A program made the position numbers and the translations under genes. Shown piece after piece: positions 49,581 through 58,300 of a DNA stretch of 64,000 bases; within the stretch, counting starts at the first letter, position 1, and every line of letters begins with the position of its first letter. Under the pieces are notes generated by a model that did no database searches, was not told where the DNA came from, and saw nothing but the letters and a program-made list of their open reading frames with translations. The stretch is from JAPHTQ01 sp050288165 (GTDB taxonomy: Bacteria; Pseudomonadota; Gammaproteobacteria; Thiohalomonadales; Thiohalomonadaceae): positions 1 through 64,000 of the forward strand of contig JBNKDG010000008.1 in the NCBI GenBank assembly GCA_050288165.1. The letters are read 5' to 3'.

Positions 49581-50543
49581 TTACTGCACCGTGCCCAGTC
49601 GATGTTTCAATCCTTCGCTGAGTACGACCTCTCCCTCGTCGGTCACGGCCAGCACATCATCAACCGGTATGACCCGAATCAGTTCGGCAAGTTTCCCCTT
49701 GCCGCCGCAGAGTAACGCCTGGGCAAAGGCTGCCGCATCGGTGGCGCTGGGGTGTAGCACGCTGACACTGCGAATACCGCTCGACGGTTGGCCGGTGAAG
49801 GGATCGAGATAGGGGTGATAGCTTTTGCCGTCGGCAGTGAAGGCGTGTTCATCGCGCTCCAGGGTGATCAGCGCTTCGTTGCTCTGGAGTTGCAGGGCGC
49901 GGCCGTCGGCCAGTCGTGCACTCCAGCCTTCGCCGATCACGATACTGTTCTTGCCGTTAGTCACCCTGGCGCGGGTGACGCCGGATTCCTGCAGTCGCTG
50001 GCGCGCGACATCAAGCCCGTATCCCTGCGCCATGGCGCCGAAGTCGAGCTGCACCGAAGGATTGCTGTTGTCGATGATGATCCCTTTAATCTCGACGTTA
50101 CCCATGCTCGGCTTTGTCGCGAGCAGCTCGGTAATCGCCTGCTGCTCCGGTATCGGGCCATCCGGGATTTCGCTGTGGAATCCCCATAGCTCCTGCAGTC
50201 TACCGAGGGCCGGGGCGTAGTAACCGTGAGTGGCTTGCTCCAGTCGGCTGGCGGCGGTGATCAGTGGCAGTACCGAGGGATTGGCGGAAAAACCTGCGGC
50301 CAGTTTAAGACGTTGATTGGTGCGGCCGAGGGAGCCAGGGTTCCAGGGATGGGAAGCATCGGAGACGTAGTAGAGATCGGCAAAGAGCTCTTCGGCGATG
50401 GCGGCTGCGTTGGCCGAAGGCATACCGTAGATCTCCAGCAGTAACGGCTGGTCGAAGGCGGTGCTGTGGCTGGTGTAGGGCTGCTTGTCGCTGCAACCCA
50501 TCAGGGTCAGCAGCAGAATAACGGGGACGAGTAGTCTAGGCAT
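49581..50543 (-). CDS. ApbE-like FAD:protein FMN transferase lipoprotein
   Basis: 320 residues. A lipoprotein signal (LLVPVILLLTLMGCSD; lipobox LMGC) leads to an ApbE fold with SHPWNPGSLGRTNQ, YYAPALGRLQELWGFHS, LDFGAMAQGYGLDVARQRL, ARVTNGKNSIVIG and the metal-binding SYHPYLDPFTGQPSSGI (~residues 236-252). ApbE attaches FMN to periplasmic flavoproteins such as NqrB/C or RnfG. Its end overlaps gshB by 8 nt. The N-terminal motifs are somewhat divergent. Confidence 0.88.
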   Translation of the reverse strand: MPRLLVPVILLLTLMGCSDKQPYTSHSTAFDQPLLLEIYGMPSANAAAIAEELFADLYYVSDASHPWNPGSLGRTNQRLKLAAGFSANPSVLPLITAASRLEQATHGYYAPALGRLQELWGFHSEIPDGPIPEQQAITELLATKPSMGNVEIKGIIIDNSNPSVQLDFGAMAQGYGLDVARQRLQESGVTRARVTNGKNSIVIGEGWSARLADGRALQLQSNEALITLERDEHAFTADGKSYHPYLDPFTGQPSSGIRSVSVLHPSATDAAAFAQALLCGGKGKLAELIRVIPVDDVLAVTDEGEVVLSEGLKHRLGTVQ

Positions 50544-51492
50544 CTGTGGTCAGTTTTTTTTCTATGGCGTCCATTAACTGGCCGCCGATATCGAGTCCAT
50601 ATTGTTTGTCCAGCTCGCGGATACAGGTGGGGCTGGTGACGTTGATCTCGGTGAGGTAGTCGCCGATCACATCGAGACCGACAAAGAGTAAGCCCATCTC
50701 GCGCAGGGTGTCGGCGACCTGTTCGCAGATCCAGTAATCCCGCTCGTTCAATTCGACGCCGACACCGGTTCCACCGGCAGCCAGATTGCCGCGCAGTTCA
50801 CCCTTGGCCGGGACACGCGCCAGGGCGTAGGGCACCGGTTCCCCATCGACCAGCAAAATGCGTTTGTCACCGGCGCTGATCTCGGGGATGAAGCGTTGCG
50901 CCATGGCAAAGCGTTGGCCATGGTCGGTGAGGGTTTCGATGATCACGCTGGTGTTGGGATCGTCCGGCGCGGTCTTGAAGATGGAGGCACCGCCCATGCC
51001 TTCCAGTGGCTTGAGGATGGTTTCGCCGTGCTGTTGGATGAATGCCTTCAGCTGTTTCGCGTCGCGGCTGATCAGGGTCGGCGGGGTACATTGGGGAAAA
51101 CGGGCGGTGAAGACCTTTTCGTTGGCATCGCGCAGGCTTTGCGGCCTGTTCACTACCAGGGTTCCTGCACGTTCGGCCTGTTCCAGGATGTAGGTGGTGT
51201 AGATGTACTCCATGTCGAAGGGCGGATCCTTGCGCATCAGCAGTACATCCAGTTCATGCAACGGACGGGAGATGGCGTCGCCCAGTTCGTACCAGCGCTG
51301 CTCGTCGGCAAACACCTGCAGCGGTCGCATTCGCGCGTGTGCCTCGCCCTGATCGAGGTAGAGATCACTCTGCTCCATATAGAACAGCGACCAGCCACGA
51401 CGCGCGGCAGCCAGGAGCATGGCAAGGGTGCTGTCCTTGTGGTATTTAATCGACCCGATGGGGTCCATGATCACGCCGATGCTTGTCGCCAT
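50536..51492 (-). CDS. gshB: Glutathione synthetase
   Basis: ATP-grasp enzyme joining gamma-glutamylcysteine and glycine. 318 residues with IGVIMDPIGSIKYHKDSTLAMLLAA at the start, LLMRKDPPFDMEYIYTTYILEQAE, ILKPLEGMGGASIF (~residues 158-171), ISAGDKRILLVDGEPVPYALARVPAKGELRGNLAAGG, and INVTSPTCIRELD. It heads the long minus-strand run down to pyrK. The 230-nt gap to pilG is the divergent control region. Confidence 0.98.
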   Translation of the reverse strand: MATSIGVIMDPIGSIKYHKDSTLAMLLAAARRGWSLFYMEQSDLYLDQGEAHARMRPLQVFADEQRWYELGDAISRPLHELDVLLMRKDPPFDMEYIYTTYILEQAERAGTLVVNRPQSLRDANEKVFTARFPQCTPPTLISRDAKQLKAFIQQHGETILKPLEGMGGASIFKTAPDDPNTSVIIETLTDHGQRFAMAQRFIPEISAGDKRILLVDGEPVPYALARVPAKGELRGNLAAGGTGVGVELNERDYWICEQVADTLREMGLLFVGLDVIGDYLTEINVTSPTCIRELDKQYGLDIGGQLMDAIEKKLTTDA

Positions 51493-51723
51493 GGAAATGT
51501 GATACCGTTCTCAGATGCTGTGCTGGATTGCTAACTGCGCTACTCTAGCAGAAATTGATCCTGCTCGGGGTAATCAGGCATAGTGGTCGAGGGAAATAGT
51601 CCCTTATTTACCATGAAGTTATGGATTAAAGTTAAAGTTTGTGTTAAATACGCTGGCAGTTATATGCTTTATCAGCTAGTGAGTAGATATTAACCGTGGC
51701 AAAACGATGAGGGCGGGGATTAC

Positions 51724-52128
51724 GTGACTAACGACGCGGCAGCAGACGTGCAAGGCCTCAAGGTCATGGTGATTGACGACAGTAAGACCATTCGGCGGAC
51801 CGCCGAAACTCTGCTGAAAAAAGAGGGATGTGAGGTCATTACCGCCAATGACGGTTATGAGGCGTTGGCCAAGATCGCCGATACCCGTCCGGATATCATC
51901 TTTGTAGACATCATGATGCCGCGGCTTGACGGTTATCAAACCTGTGCGCTGATCAAGCACAACCAGAAATTCCGCAATACCCCCGTGATTATGCTTTCGA
52001 GTAAGGATGGCCTGTTTGACCGGGCCAGGGGTCGTATCGTCGGTTCTGAGCAGTATCTGACCAAGCCGTTTACCAAGGAGGAGCTGCTGGACGCGATTCA
52101 GCAGCATGCTCAACGCAACGCATCCTGA
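51724..52128 (+). CDS. pilG: Twitching-motility response regulator PilG
   Basis: 134-residue single-domain receiver: KVMVIDDSKTIRRTAETLLKKEG, phospho-acceptor in IIFVDIMMPRLDGYQTC (D ~61), VIMLSSKDG and YLTKPFTKEEL (Lys ~116). It starts with GTG behind GAGGGCGGGG. In pseudomonads PilG links the Chp kinase to pilus extension. First gene of the chemosensory cluster. Confidence 0.96.
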   Translation: MTNDAAADVQGLKVMVIDDSKTIRRTAETLLKKEGCEVITANDGYEALAKIADTRPDIIFVDIMMPRLDGYQTCALIKHNQKFRNTPVIMLSSKDGLFDRARGRIVGSEQYLTKPFTKEELLDAIQQHAQRNAS

Positions 52129-52203
52129 GGTGCGTGTTAGTAGTGGAGTTACGGGCGGATAGCCCACGTATGTTAACGAGAAGATTCGCAGGAGAATAAG
52201 ACC

Positions 52204-52563
52204 ATGGCGCAAGTCTTGATAGTGGATGATTCGCCGACGGAGGTACACGTCCTTTCTTCAGTCCTGGAGAAGGGCGGGTATACGGTGCTGACTGCAACAA
52301 ACGGCGAGGACGGTATCGCCCAGGCCAAATCCGCCATGCCTGATTTGATCCTGATGGACGTAGTGATGCCGGGAATGAACGGCTTTCAGGCCACCCGTCA
52401 GCTAACCAAGGATCCGGCGACCGCAAATATTCCGATCATCATTGTCACCACCAAGGATCAGGAGACCGACCGGGTGTGGGGGTTGCGTCAGGGTGCCAAG
52501 GATTACATCACCAAGCCTATCGAAGAAGCTGTATTACTTGAGAAAATCAAGGCTCTTCTTTAG
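52204..52563 (+). CDS. pilH: Twitching-motility response regulator PilH
   Basis: 119-residue receiver: VLIVDDSPTEVHVLSSVLEKGGY, acceptor in LILMDVVMPGMNGFQAT (D ~51), IIIVTTKDQETD and YITKPIEEAVLL (Lys ~105). Second regulator of the Chp system, thought to act as phosphate sink or in retraction. It is separated from pilG by 75 nt with AGGAG before the ATG. Confidence 0.96.
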   Translation: MAQVLIVDDSPTEVHVLSSVLEKGGYTVLTATNGEDGIAQAKSAMPDLILMDVVMPGMNGFQATRQLTKDPATANIPIIIVTTKDQETDRVWGLRQGAKDYITKPIEEAVLLEKIKALL

Positions 52564-52577
52564 TCGGGACATAAAAC

Positions 52578-53123
52578 GTGAGCAGTGATAACAAGCAACC
52601 GCCCATTCTGACGCTGTACCAGCTGGATCAGCGTAGCAAGGCTTATGCGCACAGCCTGCCACAGCAGTTAGAGGTTAAATCCACCTGGGATGGCATTGCC
52701 TTCAAGCTGGGTGAATTCAGTTTGCTGGCGCCGATGGAGCAGGTGGGCGAGATACTCACCATCAACAGCATCAGTCGCATTCCCGGCGCCAAGGATTGGG
52801 TCAGAGGGATCGCCAATGTCCGCGGCAATCTGTTGCCGATCCTTGATCTGCCCGGATTTGTCTTTGGTCACGTCGGCAAAATGAGCCGTAAAAGTCGTGT
52901 GCTGGTAATGCAGCATCAGGGGATCTCCGCTGGACTGTTGGTGGATGAAGTATTTGGTATGCGCCACTTCCTCGAAGAGGAGTTCAGCAAAGATGTTCAG
53001 CAACTGGACAAGTCGATACAGCCTTTTTTAACCGGTTCATTGCGGCAGCGTGGCGAGGTTTGGGGTGTGTTCGATATTCATCAGCTGGTGGAAAGACCGG
53101 AATTTATGCAGGTGGCCGCCTGA
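52578..53123 (+). CDS. pilI: CheW-like adaptor PilI
   Basis: 181 residues with a CheW domain: FKLGEFSLLAPMEQVGEIL, ISRIPGAKDWVRGIANVRGNLLPILDLPGF and RVLVMQHQGISAGLLVDEVFGMRHF. Couples the receptor PilJ to the kinase ChpA. GTG start. Order pilG-pilH-pilI-pilJ is as in pseudomonads. Confidence 0.95.
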   Translation: MSSDNKQPPILTLYQLDQRSKAYAHSLPQQLEVKSTWDGIAFKLGEFSLLAPMEQVGEILTINSISRIPGAKDWVRGIANVRGNLLPILDLPGFVFGHVGKMSRKSRVLVMQHQGISAGLLVDEVFGMRHFLEEEFSKDVQQLDKSIQPFLTGSLRQRGEVWGVFDIHQLVERPEFMQVAA

Positions 53124-53189
53124 TTTTTTTTCAGGATGTAGGCGGTCGGCCATTTCAAATATTAGGGAATTGAGTCAGGAGACGAGAAA

Positions 53190-55286
53190 ATGAAGTTACC
53201 GTTAGTCTCAGCGAAAAACGCGCCGGCAAAGGGGGCTGCGAAAGGCAAAGGCGGCAGGCCGACGTCCGAAGGCGGTCAATGGCTGGGCGTCGTGATTTTC
53301 CTGCTGCTGGGTGCGGTGGTGATGATGGCCATCGTTTACTCCATGGTTGCCATCCAGGCGGGATACGACAAGGAATATCTCGGTCTGCAAGGTGAGCAGC
53401 GAGTTCTGTCACAGCGGATATCCAAATTCGCAGGTCAGGCAAACCGTGGCCAGCCGGTGACTTTCGACCAGCTGAAAAAATACCGCGACGAATTTGACCA
53501 CAACCTGCGACTATTGCGCGCCGGTAACCCGGACACCGGTATGCCACCATCTGCCAGTAAGGATGTCCTGGACAAGCTTTCCTCGGTGGTGAAACACTGG
53601 AAGCGTTACAACGAGAACGTCACCATTATCGTTAACGCACGTGACGTGGTTATTACACTGCGCGAAATCGTCCGCCTGATTAACGATAACTCGCCACAAC
53701 TGCTGGCCCTGACAGACGAAGTGGCAACGCTGATGGCACAGAAGGGCGGCAAGCCGGACCAGGTCTATATCGCCAGTCGTCAGTTGATGCTTAGTCAACG
53801 TATCATCAACAACGTAAACCGGGTTCTTGAAGGTGGTGAAGGCGCGGTAACCGCAGCTGACCGCTTCGGTCGTGACGCGGCACTCTATGGTCGTGTGCTG
53901 CGCGGTTTCCTCAATGGTGACAAGACACTCAAGATCGACCGTGTGTTCGACAAGCAGGTTCTGGGACGCGTCGCTGAGGCTAGCGACCTGTTCGACATGA
54001 TTGGCAAGCAGGTAAGCGGCATCCTTGAGCGCAGCCCGGAGATGTTCCAGGTTTCCGAAGCGGTGCAGCAGGTGTTGAACGACTCAGACGGCCTGCTGGA
54101 TGCGCTGTCCGCATACGAAGCAGCTTATCAGAATGAGATCGATAGCCGCTGGTTCACCTCATTCATCGGCAACATCTTTGCGCTGGCATCCGTCGGTCTG
54201 TTGATTCTCCTCGGTATGAATCTGCGTGCTGCGGGTGAACGCCGACTGCAGGCTGCTGAGGCCGAACGTCTGTCTACCGAAGAACAGAACCGTCGCAGCC
54301 AGCAGGCGATCATGCGGCTGCTCGACGAGATGGGTGACCTCGCTGACGGTGACCTGACAGTGAACGCAACGGTAACCGAAGACATCACAGGGGCGATCGC
54401 CGACTCTATGAACTTCACCATCGATGCGTTGCGTAGCCTGGTAACGGCGATTAACGATACCGCCACTCAGGTAACCTCGGCGGCGCAAAAGACCCAGGCG
54501 ACTGCTAGCCACCTGGCTGAGGCGAGTAATCACCAGGCGGAGCAGATCGCTTCTGCCAGTACCGCGGTAAACGAGATGGCGAACTCCATCGAAGGCGTAT
54601 CGCGCAACGCTGACCAGCTTGCTGAAGAGTCACAGCGCTCGGTAAACATCGCCAAGAAAGGCGCCGAGGCGGTACAGAAAACCATCAATGGTATGGACGT
54701 CATCCGTCAGCAAATCCAGGAGACCTCCAAACGGATCAAGCGACTGGGTGAATCTTCCCAGGAGATCGGCGACATCGTTGAACTGATTAACGACATCGCC
54801 GAGCAGACCAACGTACTGGCGTTGAACGCGGCGATTCAGGCGGCGATGGCCGGTGAAGCGGGTCGAGGCTTCGCGGTGGTTGCGGACGAGGTAACACGCC
54901 TTGCGGAACGCTCCTCCGATGCGACCAAGCAGATTGAGGCGCTGGTAAAAACCATCCAGACCGATACCAACGAGGCAGTTATCTCGATGGAACAAAGTAC
55001 CTCCGGGGTAGTTGCCGGGGCACGTCTGGCCGAGGACGCGGGTTCCGCGCTGGGTGAGATCGAAAGCGTGGCGAGTAACCTGGCGGACCTGGTACAGAGC
55101 ATTACCAATGCCACCCGCCAACAGGCATCTGCGGCGGCCAGCATCTCTGACACCATGAACGTCATTCAGGAAATTACCACCCAGACATCCGAAGGTACCA
55201 AACAGACCGCTTCTTCAATCGGTAACCTGGCTGAGCTTGCCAATGAGCTGAAGCTCTCGGTAGCCGGCTTCAAGCTGCCTGGCTGA
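53190..55286 (+). CDS. pilJ: Methyl-accepting chemotaxis receptor PilJ
   Basis: 698 residues. N-terminal transmembrane helix (GVVIFLLLGAVVMMAIVYSMVAI, ~residues 32-54), a periplasmic region with two PilJ-type helical bundles (LGLQGEQRVLSQRISKFAGQA and ASRQLMLSQRIINNVNRVLEG), a second transmembrane helix (FIGNIFALASVGLLILLGMNL, ~327-347), a HAMP-like part and the signalling domain with the tip EIVELINDIAEQTNVLALNAAIQAAMAGEAGRGFAVVADEV split over ~527-567. Senses pilus or surface signals for the Chp kinase. Confidence 0.96.
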   Translation: MKLPLVSAKNAPAKGAAKGKGGRPTSEGGQWLGVVIFLLLGAVVMMAIVYSMVAIQAGYDKEYLGLQGEQRVLSQRISKFAGQANRGQPVTFDQLKKYRDEFDHNLRLLRAGNPDTGMPPSASKDVLDKLSSVVKHWKRYNENVTIIVNARDVVITLREIVRLINDNSPQLLALTDEVATLMAQKGGKPDQVYIASRQLMLSQRIINNVNRVLEGGEGAVTAADRFGRDAALYGRVLRGFLNGDKTLKIDRVFDKQVLGRVAEASDLFDMIGKQVSGILERSPEMFQVSEAVQQVLNDSDGLLDALSAYEAAYQNEIDSRWFTSFIGNIFALASVGLLILLGMNLRAAGERRLQAAEAERLSTEEQNRRSQQAIMRLLDEMGDLADGDLTVNATVTEDITGAIADSMNFTIDALRSLVTAINDTATQVTSAAQKTQATASHLAEASNHQAEQIASASTAVNEMANSIEGVSRNADQLAEESQRSVNIAKKGAEAVQKTINGMDVIRQQIQETSKRIKRLGESSQEIGDIVELINDIAEQTNVLALNAAIQAAMAGEAGRGFAVVADEVTRLAERSSDATKQIEALVKTIQTDTNEAVISMEQSTSGVVAGARLAEDAGSALGEIESVASNLADLVQSITNATRQQASAAASISDTMNVIQEITTQTSEGTKQTASSIGNLAELANELKLSVAGFKLPG

Positions 55287-55376
55287 TACGGTTACTAAGG
55301 AACATTATGTTGACGATGGACGCGTATCGGGCGGCTTGTAACGCAGCTATGCTGAAGGACGAAAGGCACATTTGAT

Positions 55377-58300
55377 ATGCAGATTGCCGATCAGTTTGAC
55401 ATCAGCACGCTCGCCTGGATTAAAGGTGAGATCGACGAAACCCTCAAGCAGGCACGTACTGCACTTGAGGCATTCGTCGATGAACCGCAAAACGATACCC
55501 TCATTCAGGAATGTGCCGAACATATTCACCAGGTCTACGGCACGTTGCAAATGGTCGAGCTCTACGGTGCAGCGATGTTTGCCGAAGAGATGGAGACCTA
55601 TGCCGCAATCCTGAAAGACGGCGGTGGTAACGAGCAGCGTTACGAATTGCTGATGCGGGCGATTCTGCAACTGCCCGACTATCTGGAAAGCCTTCTGGCC
55701 GGTAAAGCGGACAATCCTGCGATCCTCCTGCCGATACTCAATGAATTGCGCCAACAGCGCGGCGTTGCCGAGTTGAATAGCGCGGAATTTTTCCATCCCA
55801 ATCTTGCCATTACGCCGCCGCCGCGTATGACGGTGCCGCCCACCGGGGTGGACAGTGTCTTTGCGGCCAATCGCCTGCACCGTTTCTTTATGAGTTCGTT
55901 GGTCAAGATCCTGAAGGCGATCGGGGTACCCGGTTATCTCAGTATTCTGGAGAGAGCGGTCAGTAAACTTTACGACATCGCGGAAGGCGATGCGTGGCGT
56001 CGGCTTACCTGGGTCGCGACGGCATTTGTCGAAGCGCTGGGAGAAAAAAGCATCGCTCTCGACAAGGAGAGCAAACCGCTACTGGGCAAACTCGAACAGC
56101 AGGTCAAACGGGTCGCGGCAGAGGGCGAAGCCGGCATGGATGCAGAAGCGGCAGAAGCGTTGCTGCGGAAAATGCTGTATCTGCTGGCCCATTCCGGATC
56201 CAATGGCAAGCGTGCAGCGCAGGTGCGTCTGGCGTTCGATCTCGATCGTTACGTTCCCGGCAATGAAGCCAACATCGTTGGCCTAAATGCAGAGCTGAAG
56301 CGCACCGTTGCCGCCGACATCATGGAAGAGCTTTCCCAGGTCAAGGATGCCTTTGATGTCTTTGTCCGCGGTGACCGCGGTAACGTTCAGAGTCTGGAGC
56401 CGTTGGCCGAGAGTCTGGAGCGGATCGGCGAAACACTGAGCCTGCTGCAGCAGGATACCCTGCGTGAGTCGCTGCGCCAGCAACTGGAGACGATTCAGCG
56501 ACTGGTTTCAGGTGAGGTCGAAGCCAGCGACGACACGCTGATGGGGATCGCTGGCGCCATTCTGGCCGTTGAGTCGGCGCTGGGTGACTGGGGCAACGCC
56601 ATGCCCATGGTCAAGGCGGATGCCGGTGATGAACAGATAGGTAGTGAGGCCAGTACACCGGAGGCCGAGGCAGAGCACCAGCGGGTGACGCGCCAGGTCA
56701 TGAAAGAGTCCAAGGACGATCTGGTCAGAGTGCGCGAAGCGATCAACGCCTATCTCGACAATCCGCAGGACAAAAGCCCGCTCAAGCATCTGCCACAGAT
56801 GCTGCACTTGATTGTCGGCAGTCTCAATATGCTGTCATACAAGCGTGTGGCGCAGGTGTTGATGTCTACCCGTGCCTACATCGAAGCAGAACTCATTGCT
56901 AAATCTGCTGTGCCCGCACAGGACAAGCTCGATGCGCTGGCCGATGCGATTATGAGTGTGGAGTATTACCTCGAGGCATTTGTTAACAGCCGCGTGCATC
57001 CCAGCTCGGTACTTGATGTCGCGGAAAATGCCGTGGCACTCCTCGGATATCCTATTGGTACCGTTTCGGATACTACGTCAGCAGCAACACATGAAACGCC
57101 AGAGCTAGAAGGTATCGAAGTCGTTGAACCGATGGCAGCCGGAGTCGATGACTTTGGCGACGATGCCCTGGGTGATCTTGATATCGAATCGTTTGCCGCT
57201 CCCGTGACGAAGAATAAACCGGCCCCGGCGCCGGTACATGCCACACCGGTAAGTGGTGAGGTAGACGAAGAGATCCTGGAGATATTCATCGAAGAGGCAA
57301 AGGAAGAACTGGAAAATATTCGCCAGTTACTACCGGCCTGGATGGAAAATCCCGCCGATGAAGAAAGCCTGAAAAACCTGCGCCGCTCGTTCCATACCCT
57401 CAAAGGTAGTGGTCGTCTTGTCGGTGCATTGAATCTGGGTGAGTTTGCCTGGGCATATGAGAACATGCTCAATCGTGTGATTGATGGCACTGTTGGTGCC
57501 GGTGCAGCCATGTTCGATCTGTTGCAACAGGGGGCCGATGCCCTGCCGGAATTGATCGAGCAGTTCAGTCAGGGCACTTCGCCGCAAAGCGACACCGAAA
57601 TGTTGCGCGAGATGGCCTGGGAAATGGCTGAGCCGGGTTCTGCCCCCGTCGTACATACGCCGCCGCCAGCACCAGCTCCTACTCCAGAGTTACCACAACT
57701 CGACCCCGCACTGCTGGAAGTCTACTCAAAGGAAGCGGAAGGCCACCTTCAGGCGATCGATGAATACATCGAAGAATGGCGTGGTGGTGGCAGCCACAAA
57801 CCGACCGAACCCCTGCTGCGTGCTCTGCACACCTTGAAGGGTAGTTCGCGAATGGCCGGAGTCATGGAGACTGCTGAGGTCTGTGAGTTGCTGGAGAAGT
57901 ACGGCAAAACCTTACAGGCCAATCAACAGAGTGTGGATGAGGAAGGTATCGCCGCACTGGCGTCGGCCAGCGAATATGTACGCAAAGTGCTGGCCTGCCT
58001 GCTTGCCGGTGAACACACTGAAGCACCTCCTGCCAAACCGGTGATTGAACAAGCAAGAAAAGTCTTTTCCGGCATACAGCATCTGGAAGAAATAGCGAAT
58101 GCTCAACCAGAGGCGGGCCTTGCCGTCGTAGATGAAGCACCAGAGCAGGCCGTAGCCATAGAAGAACTGGAACTGGACGTCACTGAGTCGGGGCTGGATG
58201 AAGAAGCGCCTGCTGAAGCACTGACACTGGAGATGCCTGGCGAGTCGCTTGATCTTGAAGCATTGCCAGAACTTGAGATCGAACCCGCGACAGCGGAAGA